A stretch of 64,000 nt of DNA from Microcebus murinus (GCF_040939455.1 NC_134119.1:18340501-18404500), one strand, 5' to 3'; counted from the stretch's first letter, positions 37,880 through 50,100 are shown. Notes: generated from the letters alone by a model not told the origin. A program made the numbers and translations.

Positions 37880-38240
37880 AACATTCTAGGCACAGGAGAT
37901 ACAGCAATAAACAAGACAGACATAGAAGCTATTATTTTGGACTGTACATCAAGTTAGTGGGAATAAACTATAAATATATAGATAAATCAGATCAGACCAG
38001 AGAGTGGTAACAGCTAAGGAGAAAAGAAGGAAGATGACAGAGAGTGACTGAGGAAAACATTAGATGGGTGGCCAGGGAGAACCTTTCTGAGAAGGTAACA
38101 TTGGAGGCCAGATCTGAACAAGAGAAGGAGGCACTCTGCTATGATCTGGGGGAAGGACATTCTAGCAAAGAGAAGAGCAAAGGGAACACCCAAGTCCTAG
38201 GGGGGGGAATGAACTTGGCTACAGAATGGCTGGTGTAGCT
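37880..38240 (+). repeat. Old L2-class-like dispersed repeat
   Basis: ATTCTAGGCACAGGAGATAC, AGCAATAAACAAGACAGACA, then GGCCAGGGAGAACCTTTCTG and GGGGGAAGGACATTCTAGCA follow the order of a common old mammalian repeat. The family name is given only as a class. Confidence 0.5.
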
Positions 38241-39216
38241 TGAAGGAGGGAGGGAAGAACTGTGTGAGAAGAGGATGAAGAGAGTGGGCTAGCCAAAGGA
38301 AAAGCGACGACAAGGCACTCTGACATCTAATGCCTTTATTCTGAAAAGTGCAAATCCATTGTTTTTTCCCAGCTAGTCAAAAATGTCTCTATTTAGTTGT
38401 CACTGGGGGAAATTATTCTAAGATTGAAGAGTATACAAGTTGCTGGACTCATTGCCCAAACCATCCCTTCTTCCCCTCCTCTCCTGCTCCACGGACCTCT
38501 CACTGGAGGCTTCCTCCAGCCTACAGGGATGGCACGTTCGTGTTTACTGGTGGAGGGAGAAGTGGAGATAGAATTTCGCCAGTGTTTGGGTCAGCGGTTA
38601 ATGCTCTTGTTATTCTTGGGCATGTTTTGGGGTTTGAGGGTGTATATTCCAGCACACTGTCTCCACGCACACACCCCACCCCCTACCACAATGCCCGTGA
38701 CCCAGCCAAAGGGTTACAGCTGGTATCGAAACACTCATGGCTCCGAGTACCCAAGGTCAGAAACGGCCCAGGGAAAAAAATTACCCACAGCAGATAGATA
38801 TCTTCTTAGAGAGCTAACCCGAGGGAATGGATTTTTTATTATTATATTCCTCTTTCAACAGGAATGGGGCTGAGGAATAAACTCACCGGTGCACAGACCA
38901 CCTTTGTGAATGTTCAAAGAGGCCAAGAGGAGGGCGGGGATAGAGACCACGTCTGCCTCCTCTTTACAACACGCAGTGGCAGAGGGGAAGGCTGGCTGCT
39001 CTGGGGCATGTTTTTGCTTGCCCTTCCTTTTGGCTCAGGAGATGTGGCCAGGGGCAGTGTCTTTGTTCACCTTTCCAGCCACCTCTCTGCCATGGATTTT
39101 GTCTCCTGGCACATCCTAGTAGAGGGAGTTGCCCTGACATTTCGAAGCATTACTCAATGCAACAGAAGCCAAATGTGTTATTCTTTGGTTGAGTCCAGTG
39201 CACACAGAAAAGACAG

Positions 39217-39239
39217 ACAGACAGACAGACAGACAGAGA
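39217..39239. repeat. (GACA)n microsatellite
   Basis: A short run of about five AGAC units followed by a GA-rich end. Confidence 0.85.
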
Positions 39240-40786
39240 GAGGGACAGAAAGAAGAACATGCTAAGTCATTTCCTCAACATAAGACTTCTCTATGACACC
39301 CCAAGGGGGAGATAACTGAATGCAATTGTTCCCTTGCTTTTCTCCCTGGATCGCTAACCCTAAAACTATTCCAACGGTGTTAGGGTGGACAGTTGGATGC
39401 TCATGGAGAATTTCTTGTACAGGACTTAGGGCTAAAAGTCCCTGAAGGGGCCCAGAATTTGCTTCCCAATTGCTTCAGGGAATCCCTGTAAATCAAGCCC
39501 TAACTTCACTGCAACAACTGAGACACACCGCTAAATTGGGTTAAAAATGGAGTTCTCTTTCCTTTCCCCGTGATGAAGTACTCTTTCTACTACTAAAACT
39601 TATATTTTAGAAGAAGAACTGGGAAATGTGTTTTTGCTGCTATATAACATTTTGCTTAGCTGTCTGAAAAAAACAGGGACTGAATCTAATTGATTTCTTG
39701 ATCTGACTCTTGAATTTTTCCTGGTGGGAAATTCACCACCACAGAGTGATTCTGGCTTAGCCTCAGACCAAGCAAACCCCTCAGACTCTCTGTGGCTCAA
39801 TGACCCTCCATGTAAAGCCAGGCAGATAATAAGAAGAGACCCGTATCCTCCCAGCAGGATGGTTGAGATAACTCGGGTTGGGTTGTGTCTACACATGAGA
39901 AGAGAACATAGAGTTAGGGCCATTGGCTGGGCAAGTCAGGCCACAAGTGCCTCTGCCGGGAATAGTCAGACTACTAGGGCTAAAGTGTGTTTTGGCTTCA
40001 GTTATGCACACAATTGTGGTATTTCCCCATCTCTCTCCAACTGCCCTGCCCCCCAGACAAAGGCTCAGTTTTGTACAGTGTTTGGAAGATGGGAAGTAAT
40101 AAGAAATGCTAATCACAATCTCTGAATATCTGTTACTCTTGCGCCTCTTCCAAAACATATTTAACTGGAAACCTTGGCTCCCTGCAATGGCATGCCCCCA
40201 AACTATTTAGAAACTGGAAGGCCTAGGATGGTGGAAGTGTGTTGAAGAACGAACAGTCCATATAAAGGAAACTCCCTTTTATTCGATCAATAACAAAATT
40301 TGGGAGTAGCCATTATTTTGGTAATCTAGATTTGCAATCCAGGGCAGGAGATGACAGGCAGGATCTGCTAATAATGTGGGCAAAAGTCTTTTTTTCATGT
40401 TCCCTCAAAAGGGACACACTGCATATGTTCCTTCCAGAGTCCCCCTTGGAGGTCTTTGTTGGGGACATCACTCCAGCCATCGCCAAGTTCACTCACTGAG
40501 TATTCCATTTAAATTATTCTAGCAGAGTGAAGCTTCTCAGGAGAGGTGGATCTTCAAGTGAATATTTAAATGGTTTATTTTTTTTTTGACACAGATAAGC
40601 AAATACTCTTCTCTGAAGACAATAGCTTAGGAAAGTCCAGGAGTTTAAGAAAAGAAACATCATTCTTTCCAAGCTGCTGTAGGATTCATTTTGCCTGAAT
40701 TAAAGTGACACACGGGGCCTGCTCAGTTTAGGAAAATATTTCTTTACCCACAATGTGTCTTTGAGTATTTGATCTTCAGTCTGTGA

Positions 40787-40876
40787 GTTAACATTGACAA
40801 TGCTGCAGTATTGCAATGTTCAGTAGCAACGTTCCCTCCTGTGATTGTAATTTTAGAGTTGTGACTGCCAATGAAA
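40787..40876 (+). repeat. Diverged local duplicate, copy 1
   Basis: It shares order and wording with 41534-41615: GTTAACATTGACAATGCTGC, then AGCAACGTTCCCTC, then TTTTAGAGTTGTGACTGCCA. Not recognised as a named repeat. Confidence 0.6.
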
Positions 40877-41189
40877 AGAAAAACAGAAGAACTAAAGTTT
40901 CTATACAGCTTACACTCCTGTATTCAGTTCAACTGCTGAAGCAGGTGAACCATTTTTGTCAAATTATCTAGCTACTGCTTTATGCTGCCCATCTTTGTGC
41001 ATAGCTCCTATCTCCCCATTATTTTAGAACCTATACTTATCTAAAATAGGAATATTGATACAATATACCATACTCTCACAGCCTATGATTTTGCCCTAGA
41101 TGGCAGTCCTATAGCAGACATCACAATTACCCACCCAATGTCCATCCCCCTCTTTTTCTTATGCAGTGCTTATTTCTGGTGGCAATGTG

Positions 41190-41490
41190 CCTGGCTAAAA
41201 CTACATTTCCCAGCATCCATTGCAGCTGGGTGTGACCATGTGATACAGTCTTCCCAATGAGGGGTCAGTGGAAGGTGCTGGACAGAACTGCTAAAAAGGA
41301 GGCAGATTCCGTTTTGCCTTTTGCCTTTCTCTCTTCCACTTTCTCCTGCCTGAAATGAGGAGACAGGGCTTGAGGTGAAATGAGAGAGCTGGCAGATGTG
41401 CAGATAAAGGCTGTACTCTGAGCGTAGCTGACTGGAAAGATGGTGGGCCCCGGTCCCTGATGGCATTGTGGAGTGATCATGCCAGTCCTG
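41190..41490 (+). mobile_element. Old LTR-like repeat, partial
   Basis: TACATTTCCCAGCATCCATT, GCAGCTGGGTGTGACCATGT and GATACAGTCTTCCCAATGAG fit the start of the same old family as 5380-5725 and 26766-27120. Confidence 0.5.
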
Positions 41491-41533
41491 GAATGGTGCT
41501 AAGGCTAATGATGCTGTTGTCACCAATATTAAT

Positions 41534-41615
41534 GTTAACACTGACAATACTGCAGCACCAGTAGCAATGTTCCCTCTTATCAGTCCTATTTTAGAGCTGT
41601 GACCACCAATAAAAA
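41534..41615 (+). repeat. Diverged local duplicate, copy 2
   Basis: The partner of 40787-40876: GTTAACACTGACAATACTGC, AGTAGCAATGTTCCCTC and TTTTAGAGCTGTGACCACCA. About ten bases shorter than its partner. Confidence 0.6.
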
Positions 41616-42339
41616 ATTGGAAAGCCCTGTTCAGCCAAACGATTCTATGCTGGGTTTTCTGTGCTTTGCAACTGAACACAACCCCCAATTGCAGAAGTAC
41701 TGACAGGATAGTTAAGGAGACATTGTGGTGAACTTCCCAGTGGCAGACAGGGCATGAATGCCATGCTTTGCTGCTAACATGCCTGCCTAATACCCTCTTC
41801 CAAGTCTACCCTCTACCCCCTCTGCAGACATTAAAAGAATCTTTTCTTTGTCTTAGCATCTACACATAACATTTCTCAAATATGCTCACTGTGTACTGTA
41901 ATATTTTCTTTAAACTGACCTAAAATACAATTACTAAATTTTGAGAATTAAAATTTAAAATGACTTCTATCAGGGAATTTTAGTTTGTCCTCCCTAAAAG
42001 GAACCAGAGCTTTTTGGACAAATGGCTGCATCCAGATCCCGGGCAGGGAAGGGACAGACGAGTTTGGGAGACGTTGCTGTGCCGTGAAGCAAGGAAGCTT
42101 TCAATGATTAACACGGTCCTCCTGAGAGAACACGGGAGCCAGCTTCCCGGGTCCCCATTGCTCAAAGATTAGACAATTTGGGGATCAAAACAAAAAGATG
42201 GTAATTGACTGATGCACATTGAATCTATGAAATTCATGAGCATATGATGATACTCACAAAAAACAGAAAGCCAGAAAAACTACTGTCAACACTTGAGGTA
42301 GGTATTGTAAAACTCCTCACTTTGAAAATTGGTATGACA

Positions 42340-42490
42340 AAGAAAGAAAGGTTTTCCTGAAGAAGTAATGTTTGAGCTCAGACTGAAAAGGCAAGTGAAA
42401 GTTAAGCAGGTGAAGCAGGTAAAGAGAGCAGGAATGCTGGGGAGGTGGTCCAGGACTGCGGCCCTGGCAAAGGACTCCCTGAGGTTTATA
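42340..42490 (+). repeat. Old L2-class-like dispersed repeat fragment
   Basis: AGGTTTTCCTGAAGAAGTAA then GTTTGAGCTCAGACTGAAAA match the middle of the repeat type at 37880-38240. Confidence 0.4.
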
Positions 42491-43539
42491 GATCCAAAGG
42501 ATTTCAGAGTTGGAGTGGAGGGGGTGTTACGATCAGAGCCACTCTGTCATAGTATGAGTTAACTGAGTTAAATACTATACATGTCAGGCCCAATACCCAG
42601 AGGCCTTGGCCCACCAGCCTTTGGCCTGAGAGCCTTCTATCAAACTGCGTTGTGACTTTTCCACTAGGCTGCCACTTCCCTGGTGGCTTGCTCTGGGACA
42701 TCTGGAGTTTTGCTGAAGCTGTACAGTATTGGGGTCTCCTCCTTTCTATCTTGCTCTCATCAGCTAGCCCAAAATGCCCCTGGGAAAAGCTCTGCTCAGA
42801 TGAATTGTGAAAAGAAAATCTGTCATCTGAGGGCTGGGTGCAGTTTCTAAGATGACAAACCCAGACGATTTAATTATTTGTGTCCTTTATACTGGGGATA
42901 TCGCTGGTCCAAGACCAAGTGTCCAACCACTGGCTCCAGCCACTACATAGCTGGACCTGCTCATTTTGGCTGTCCTCATGACCAAGGCAGGTTGCCATAG
43001 CCACCCCAAGGGCCAGAGTGGTCAGAAAGGCCACAGACCTCAGCTGGACACTTGGCACAGGCAGAGGAATACAAAGGAGAGGGAATGCGGTTCTTTGGAC
43101 AATCAAGCCACAGGGCAAATTAGGGTGATCACCTCGAGGGGGATGATCAAGCTGTGGAAATGGGCGATGGATCCACTTTTGGAAAAAATATGCTAAGTAT
43201 CATTGTCCCAGTCTGCAAATAGCCACCTGCCCTTTTCCGCAAACATCAACCAAAGGCTGGCATGTGAAAAACAGGACTGATTTGACCACTTCCAGAGCCT
43301 CCAGAAGAGGCACAAACTGGTAACAAATTGCAGCTGTCTAGGACAGTTTTACTACTTTTTCTTTTTAAGGCAAAAACTGGTAACTATCCCCAGATTAACA
43401 CAGCCAGGCAGACTTCTTGGAGGCAGACTGGATGGCACGTTTCTGGAGGGCAAAGAATAGGCTGTATCTGCAAATCTCCAGCCCCCATCCCCCCCAATTC
43501 CACAAGCTCAGGGGGCACCCAATAAGTACTAGTTGGTGA

Positions 43540-43870
43540 TAATGATGGCTATAGTTATCACTGGCTAACTAGGGCCTAGTTAGATTTTGTTTTAATTAGG
43601 CTCAGGCTACAGGCCTTATTACCCCTAATGTAGCTTTTATGTGGGATTCTAAGGAAAAAAAAATCCAGGAATCTTCTATTGAAGATATTAAAGAAGATAT
43701 TATTAGCAATGCGTTTGGTCCCATAGACTTTGAACAACAAACAACAGAGATTATAATTAACGTCACTGCAGCCTCTCTCCTTAAAACGCACTAACAATAT
43801 AGCTAATTAGCAATATGTCCTCATTTGGGGCTGGACATCTGCATATTATTATCGACAATGCTTGTTTCCT
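43540..43870. other. Candidate conserved noncoding element with TAATTA cores, intron 1
   Basis: Repeat-free AT-rich stretch with three TAATTA homeodomain-type cores at 43593-43598, 43754-43759 and 43804-43809. The middle one adjoins AACGTCAC, a CRE-like half site. Function is inferred from motif spacing only. Confidence 0.3.
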
Positions 43871-44218
43871 TTTTCCAGATGAAAGGAAGCCATACTGCAC
43901 CCAGGCATGTGGCTGTGCTCCTTCCACATTAAAACACTCCGTTTTCCTCTCCCCACCATGAACACACTTGGGGCTTTATCTGTGCCGGGCATCGATTTTG
44001 TCTGGAACACTTCCACACGTCTAAAAATAAGCTCAAGAAATGCCACTGGTGGTATTTCAAAGGGAAGAGCAAAAGTTTTCCCGTTTGGGGAGATAAAGGA
44101 ATAAAAGGGCAGGCTGATTATCTTTACACATGATTGAGAAGCAAATGCTCCTAGGAAGAGGAAACCAGGAGAATGAATACAATGGGTTGTAGACCATAAA
44201 AATCAGCTTTCTCAAGGG

Positions 44219-44409
44219 GTGCACTGTGAGTATGTGGCTGGACACCCAAGGTTGGCTTAGTCTGCCCATGTGCAATGATGATCATTCCCCTTCAGGCAGC
44301 AGGAACAGAGCAAATAGCAATGGGCGTATTTTATAGTAAGCATGAAAATGCAGCGTCTCTTTTGGAACCATTCCTGGCCAAGGGGAAATAGCCAGACATG
44401 TGCTTCAGT
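44219..44409 (+). repeat. 191-bp direct duplication, copy 1
   Basis: It matches 44529-44719 with four mismatches over 191 bases by eye, offset 310 bp. Not a known repeat family. Confidence 0.95.
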
Positions 44410-44528
44410 GTTCTTAGTGCTCAGGACGATGGGTGGGGAACATTAGTGTAGGAGTGGAATCAGGGGGTGGTGGAGCCTTGTTCTGTGAGGTGTTGGGAGG
44501 AGGTAACCAGGACTACTGGGGAGAAAGC

Positions 44529-44719
44529 GTGCACTGTGAGTATGTGGCTGGACACCCAAGGTTGGCTTAGTCTGCCCGTGTGCAATGATGATCATGCCCC
44601 TTCAGGCAGCAGGAACAGAGCAAATAGCAATGGGCGTATTTTATAGTAAGCATGAAAATGCAGCGTCTCTTTTGGAACCATTCCTAGCCGAGGGGAAATA
44701 GCCAGACATGTGCTTCAGT
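44529..44719 (+). repeat. 191-bp direct duplication, copy 2
   Basis: The partner of 44219-44409. The 119-bp sequence between the copies (44410-44528) is not found again to the right, so the second unit of the 310-bp period is incomplete. Confidence 0.95.
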
Positions 44720-45125
44720 CTTTGCTGGGGGACCCTGAAGACAGCCCTGGGAGCTGGTGCCACAGGCACATCATGTTTCAAGAATGCAGGAGTGTCACAG
44801 TCCTGCTTGGGAACGGAGCCTGCTGTTGCAAGTCTGACTAATAGCTGAGGAATCTCTAGTTATGGTGGCAGAATGTATCATAAGGATGTTTACTTTAGGG
44901 CTTGGGAGTGACCTTGCTTATGATCACAGGCTTTAGAAGAAATGAAGAATGGTCAGCGCAGTGCCCTGGGGCAGGGAGCTGGCCCTGCGGAGAGGCAGGG
45001 GCCACCCACCCCCCTGTGTCTTTCCTAACTGAAGGCTCCGGGGGCCAGCTGACAAAATGGAAGTCAACACTTCACTGGTTTGTCTCGAATAATCCTGTAA
45101 ACTGCTTTCATCTTGAAAATGCGTG

Positions 45126-45200
45126 GATTATGGGTGATTTTTCAAGTTGTGCTTTCTCCACCGCTAGCGAAGAAAACAGAGTGGAAACTTTCCGGGACCC
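45126..45200 (+). repeat. Diverged duplicate, copy 1
   Basis: It shares GATTATGGGTGATTTT, AAGTTGTGCTTTCTCCACCG and AAGAAAACAG with 45676-45748. The offset is about 550 bp. Confidence 0.7.
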
Positions 45201-45675
45201 ATTTCCTCGATGTCCCATTAGGCTAAAGAAGGGACTGAAATGAAGCAGGAATTATTCTTTCAAGTCTAAGAAAACGTGCAAGAAGTAGAGTACAAGAGTG
45301 GAAAGCCAATTTGGTCAAAAAAACCCCACTTCAACTATCATCTAAAACATCTCTGCAAATGTAAAGAGATGGAGAAATTGTATTTTCCAGAACCCTTTTC
45401 AGGGGGAAATGGTGGACTTGTCTAGGAGGAACACTTTGATCAATTTCTTGCTTGGGTGTGAGGCATGACTGCCTCAGTATTAAGTTAAGGGCAGGGCTTT
45501 TTCTGCCCTTAAATTAATCCTGAGTTTTAGGATTTGAAGGGAAAGCTAACTTGCACAGAGCTACAAAGGACAGGCCAGGGGTGGCCACCAGGGGGCTGCA
45601 GTCCCTACTCTTTGGGCACATTAGAGCTCAGCCTCCCCTTTAAGTCAAACTTCGAGCAAATATTTAATGAATATA

Positions 45676-45748
45676 GATTATTGGTGATTTTCTAAGTTGT
45701 GCTTTCTCCATTGCTGGCAAAGAAAACAGTGGTAACTGTCTGGGACCT
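45676..45748 (+). repeat. Diverged duplicate, copy 2
   Basis: The partner of 45126-45200: GATTATTGGTGATTTTC, AAGTTGTGCTTTCTCCATTG, AAGAAAACAG. The family is not recognised; it could be an old dispersed repeat seen twice by chance. Confidence 0.7.
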
Positions 45749-46329
45749 GTTTTCCAGGACCCAGTTTGAAGAGGTACCAAATCATTAGTGAGCCTAATTG
45801 GCCCGACTATGCAAGTCCTCCCTTGACCAGAGAGGGAGGGTGTCGAACAGAACAAGGAGACCCAAGAGGTGAACATCCCCTTCAGCGATTCTGTGTCTCC
45901 CCACGTGGAATGAGGGGGACCCGAGGCCCAGGCCAAGGCTGGTTGTCCTGCTGGTGGGAGGGAAAACCTGGCGGGGAAGCCAAAGAGCATGGGGCTGCAG
46001 AGTTCAGAGGCTGAGACCTGGGGTGGGGGTGGCCTGGGACCCTTTGCCAAACTGTTATTCTAATTAAGGAGATGGATTCTTCACAACAAAGCAAAGGCCC
46101 CTTTTTGAAACCTACTGCAAATCTCTCTGCTCCAAGTAGCTCTAAAATAGGTTATAAAAGGAACTGGACCTTAACCTTGGAATCATGGAAAAGGCTTCAT
46201 GCTATTGTCCAGAGGGCCTGGGCCAAGAGGTATGAGGCCAGGGTCTGGGTCCCAGCATGGCCTCTACCTGGTTTTGTGGACTTTGGTAAGTTATTGCACC
46301 TCTGTATCTATGGTAGACTGGTTTGCAAA

Positions 46330-46765
46330 AAGGTCCATAAATTCTTCCTCTCTCTAAATATATCCACACCTTGGGTAGTTGCTTCCCACACTATCCTTGA
46401 GCTTGGCCATGCTACTTACTGGTCAAAGGGACAACAGTTAGCAAAGACTTGGAAAGTGCTTGCGCATTGGGGCTTGCCTCTTTTTGTCACTCTTTGGAAT
46501 CCTGAGGCCACTCCATGAAGAAGGCTGAGCTAGCCTGTTGCATGGCAAGAGACATGTGCAGCAGAGAAAATCTATCCCAGACCCACCAATCTGTCCATGG
46601 CCAGTCATGCAGATGGATACCATCCTAGACCATCCAGCCCTGGCTGTGCCCACCTGGGCTTAGGAGAGCCGCCCAGTTGATCCAGAGAATCATGAGAAAT
46701 AATACATATGTAATAAGCTAATGAATTTGGGGTGGTTTGTTACACAGCAAAGGCTAACTGATACA
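46330..46765 (+). mobile_element. Old LTR-like repeat
   Basis: The body has GACTTGGAAAGTGCTTGCGC, and the right end is GAGAATCATGAGAAATAATA then TTTGGGGTGGTTTGTTACAC. Same family type as 19470-19745 and 21825-22440. Confidence 0.55.
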
Positions 46766-48142
46766 AGAACTCAGTTACTTCCTGTGTAAAATGACCACGG
46801 TGAGGTAGAACTGCGAAAACCTCTCAGTCTGCTTGGTTCTGACCTCCTTGGAATGGAATCCTCAAGAGATACTTGTTCTGGAGAAATCATTCCACAATAA
46901 TTAAAATGAAACCTTTATTCCAAATGCTGACAATGTCAAATTGAGGGTGAGGAGATTAAACAAAAAACCCAATAGTTCTAAAGGCATAAAATGTAGATTC
47001 TCTCTTCCATGACTAGAACACCTTCTCCTTTCTCCCTGTCCTCATATCTGCTAACTTAGAACTGAGTAAGTTCAGTTGGAAAATTCCAAACCCCTGCCTC
47101 CTACTTCCTTCATTTACATGTACTTCTTGGTTAACAGCTCCATTGCCAGTTTTTCAGAGATTCATAGTTGAGACTTCACAGTTCTCCCTTGCACTTTCGT
47201 GATGCACCTGTACAGCTCTATGGGCTGCCAGGAACTAGTAATTCTCATTTTTCAGGGAACTCTTACTTATACTCTAAAACAATTATAGAGCTATCACAGA
47301 CCAAACATGGCCAGAGGTGAAGAGAAAGTTGTATGCCACAAGGACCCCTTCCCTTTCCCACCTATCTATAATATATTGTTCTTATTTGGACTGCTATTCT
47401 GTTCTCCCTTCCCTGCTTGGAAAACTGACAGCTGATGCACTTGTGGGCCCTTGAATTAGCTTGGCTAATCTTTCTCTATAAACAGCTAAGACAGATTTTC
47501 TATTCATGGATTCATTCAACAAACACTTCCTAGGTTTCTATTATATACCAGGTACCATGCTGGCATGAGACAGTTCCAATAGCACATGGCTTGTTAAGAC
47601 AAATTATCCAAAATTTGGAAATGAAGCAAAAGGATAACTGCAAGTATATCCCTTCATAACTGGAGCACAGCATGACAGTCCTGTCCCAAATTATTTATTT
47701 CTCTAGGATAATATATCTTTGCTTGACCCGTTATTTACTATTGATTAGGGCTCAGATTAAAAGTTACATGCTAACTTACAGATTTTCATCCTATCGAAAT
47801 GCAAACGTTTTTTGTCCAGTAGAAACAATAACCAGAAGCTGACTGTTTTATGGCCCTATAGGATATTAACCAGTTTTGTTTATGTTTACAAGTTACTTCG
47901 TCATGACTTTCCCAACTAACTTTATAAATATCTATTCCTCAAATGCTCTGAAATGGCATCGGCGTCTTCCTCATTCCCTACTTAATTAGTTAAATAAATC
48001 TTTGACATGTGTTTGTTCTATATTTGTGGGAGACGCATGTTTTAATATTATGAAAATTATATTCGGACAGGTTTTTGTCCTCAAGGAGTTTATATTCCAG
48101 AGGGGTAGTTAAGAAATGTTTATACCCATATAAAATGCAAGG

Positions 48143-48161
48143 TAGAAAGTGGGAAATTCTT
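48143..48161 (+). repeat. L1 target-site duplication, left copy
   Basis: TAGAAAGTGGGAAATTCTT, identical to 48951-48969. Confidence 0.93.
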
Positions 48162-48625
48162 CTTCTTTTTCCAGCTCTTTGAGTCGTTTCATTAGATTGT
48201 CTATTTGTGATCTTCTTGTCTTTTGGTTATAGGCATTTATGGAGATAAACTTTCCTCTCAGAACTGCTTTGGCTGTGTCCCAAAGGAGTTGATAACTTGT
48301 CTCTCCATTGTGGTTTTCTTCATAGAATTTTTTTATTTCCGTCTTGATTTCTTCATTTATGAAGTAATCATTGAGTAGGAGGTTGTTTAATTTCCACGTT
48401 TTTGTGTAGAAATGTGAGTTTCTGTTAGGGTTGATTTCGACTTTTATTCCACTGTGATCTGAGAAGGTACATGGTATGATTTCTATTTTTTTAAATTTCT
48501 TGAGATTTTCTTTGTGTCCTAGGATATGGTTGATCTTAGAGAACGTCCCGTGAGCTGATGAGAAGAACGTATATTCAGTGGATTTTGGGTAGAATGTTCT
48601 GTAAATGTCAGTCAGACCCTGGTTA
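48162..48625 (-). pseudogene. L1 ORF2 fragment (endonuclease region), dead
   Basis: The minus-strand frame reads [29 protein letters not shown] and F-S-D-H-S-G. This is the C-terminal part of the L1 ORF2 endonuclease domain and the region just after it. The frame happens to be open, but it lacks the start of the domain, the reverse transcriptase and any promoter, so it cannot make a working protein. Confidence 0.9.
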
Positions 48626-48950
48626 GAGCTGGAACCCATACTACTAAGTGAAGTATCCCAAGAATGGAAAAACAAGCACCAGATATATTCTCCAGCAAAC
48701 TGGTATTAACTGAGTAGCACCTAAGTGGACACATAGGTACTACAGTAATAGGGTATTGGGCAGGTGGGAGGGGGGAGGGGGCGGGTATATACATACATAG
48801 TGAGTGAGATGTGCACCATCTGGGGGATGGTCATGATGTAGAATCAGACTTTTGGGGGGTGGGGGGGAAATGGGCATTTATTGAAACCTTAAAATCTATA
48901 CCCCCATAATATGCCGAAATAAAAAAAAATTATTTTATAAAAAAAAACAA
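48162..48950 (+). mobile_element. LINE-1 insertion with 5' inversion (twin priming)
   Basis: The right part (about 48626-48950) is a plus-strand L1 3' UTR: CCCATACTACTAAGTGAAGT, AATAGGGTATTGGGCAGGTG, CCATAATATGCCGAAATAAA and an A-rich tail. The left part (48162 to about 48625) is ORF2 sequence on the minus strand. Opposite orientations inside one insertion, bounded by a 19-bp target duplication, are the signature of twin priming. The internal piece between the ORF2 fragment and the 3' UTR is absent. It interrupts an older dispersed repeat in ISM1 intron 1. The 3' UTR type looks lemur-specific. Confidence 0.92.
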
Positions 48951-48969
48951 TAGAAAGTGGGAAATTCTT
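48951..48969 (+). repeat. L1 target-site duplication, right copy
   Basis: TAGAAAGTGGGAAATTCTT directly after the L1 A-rich tail. Confidence 0.93.
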
Positions 48970-49944
48970 AAAGGGTAGAAGATTCCAATGTAAGTAAGTA
49001 AAATTACCCAGTTCCTAATTATGATAGCACAACTTGCCATCTATACAGTCCTTAACATCACCACCTTATGCCCTTTCTTCTCCTCTAAAGACCTCTGTGT
49101 GGATATTGGTCTAATGATCTAACAAGCTGGAGCAATATGGAGAACTCTGGCTTGTGAGTGGGACTTCCTTCAGTTTTCTCCTCTTATGAGGGGGCCCCCA
49201 CAGGGAGAACAGAAGACCAAGCACCAGACGGCACCCAACCTACTTTCAATCATTTTATTACCCCCTTCCCTCATACAATTTCCTGCTCGGATCCTAGAGA
49301 AACAAAGCACTTCCCAGTTTTGATTCAGAGATAATTCTACCATTAGAACCCATGCAGTTAGCTGAGGTCCAAGAGAAGAGAACCACCAGCTTCTCAGGGG
49401 CTTCCTTCTGGGAGGTAGTCAGGAAGGGGGTGTGTGTAACAGGGAACACATCTACTATTCTCCGTAGCATAAATATCCTGATATTGGGATTAGCAGTCTG
49501 AATCTGAGCAGCAGATGGATGTCACCCTCCGACCGGGTAACTGAAGAGAGCTTAATAAAGGAACAATTGACACATGTCTGGGCAAAGTGCCCGGAAACTA
49601 CCAAGAATGCTCTGCTATCCAGGGCCAGGAAGGCCAGGGAGATCTTACACCCACAGGCCTGAAGATGCAGGGAAAGGAGAGGTTACTGTTACCCAAAGGG
49701 AAAGAGAAAGTTGTGGGGTTAGAGGTGAGGTGAGAACTCAGGAGGCTTACCAAATACTGCAACCTCCCTCTCCTCTTCCCTCCATCTCCTGCTTAACATT
49801 GGCCAGGCCCAATCGGAAGCCAGGGAGCAAGGGGGCCTGTCCATGTAATATATGCAGATCAGATGCTCAAGGAATAAATTATGATGGAAAAAGGTGGAAA
49901 AGGAATTTGGAGAGGTAAACAGAACATTTGGGGCACATGGAACA

Positions 49945-50100
49945 TGTTTGGGAGAAAGAGCAGCTATCATCCATGCCAGGCACTGTATGTTAAATCTGAT
50001 CTTCACAACTTCCATGTGAGGTAGACATGGGTACCCCTATTCCACAGATGAGGAAATTGAGGCTGAGAGGCCCATAGCTAGAAAGTAGGCTCAAAAACCC
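49945..50100 (-). mobile_element. MIR SINE
   Basis: Antisense MIR: TCCATGTGAGGTAGACATGG, CCACAGATGAGGAAATTGAG and GCCCATAGCTAGAAAGTAGG. Confidence 0.75.

Noticed and set aside
37670..38010. Ser-Ile-His-Pro repeat proteins
   Set aside because: Translation of a CCAT/ATCC microsatellite in all frames.
48109..48675. 188-aa minus-strand frame as a cellular gene
   Set aside because: It is an L1 ORF2 fragment inside a dead, inverted insertion.
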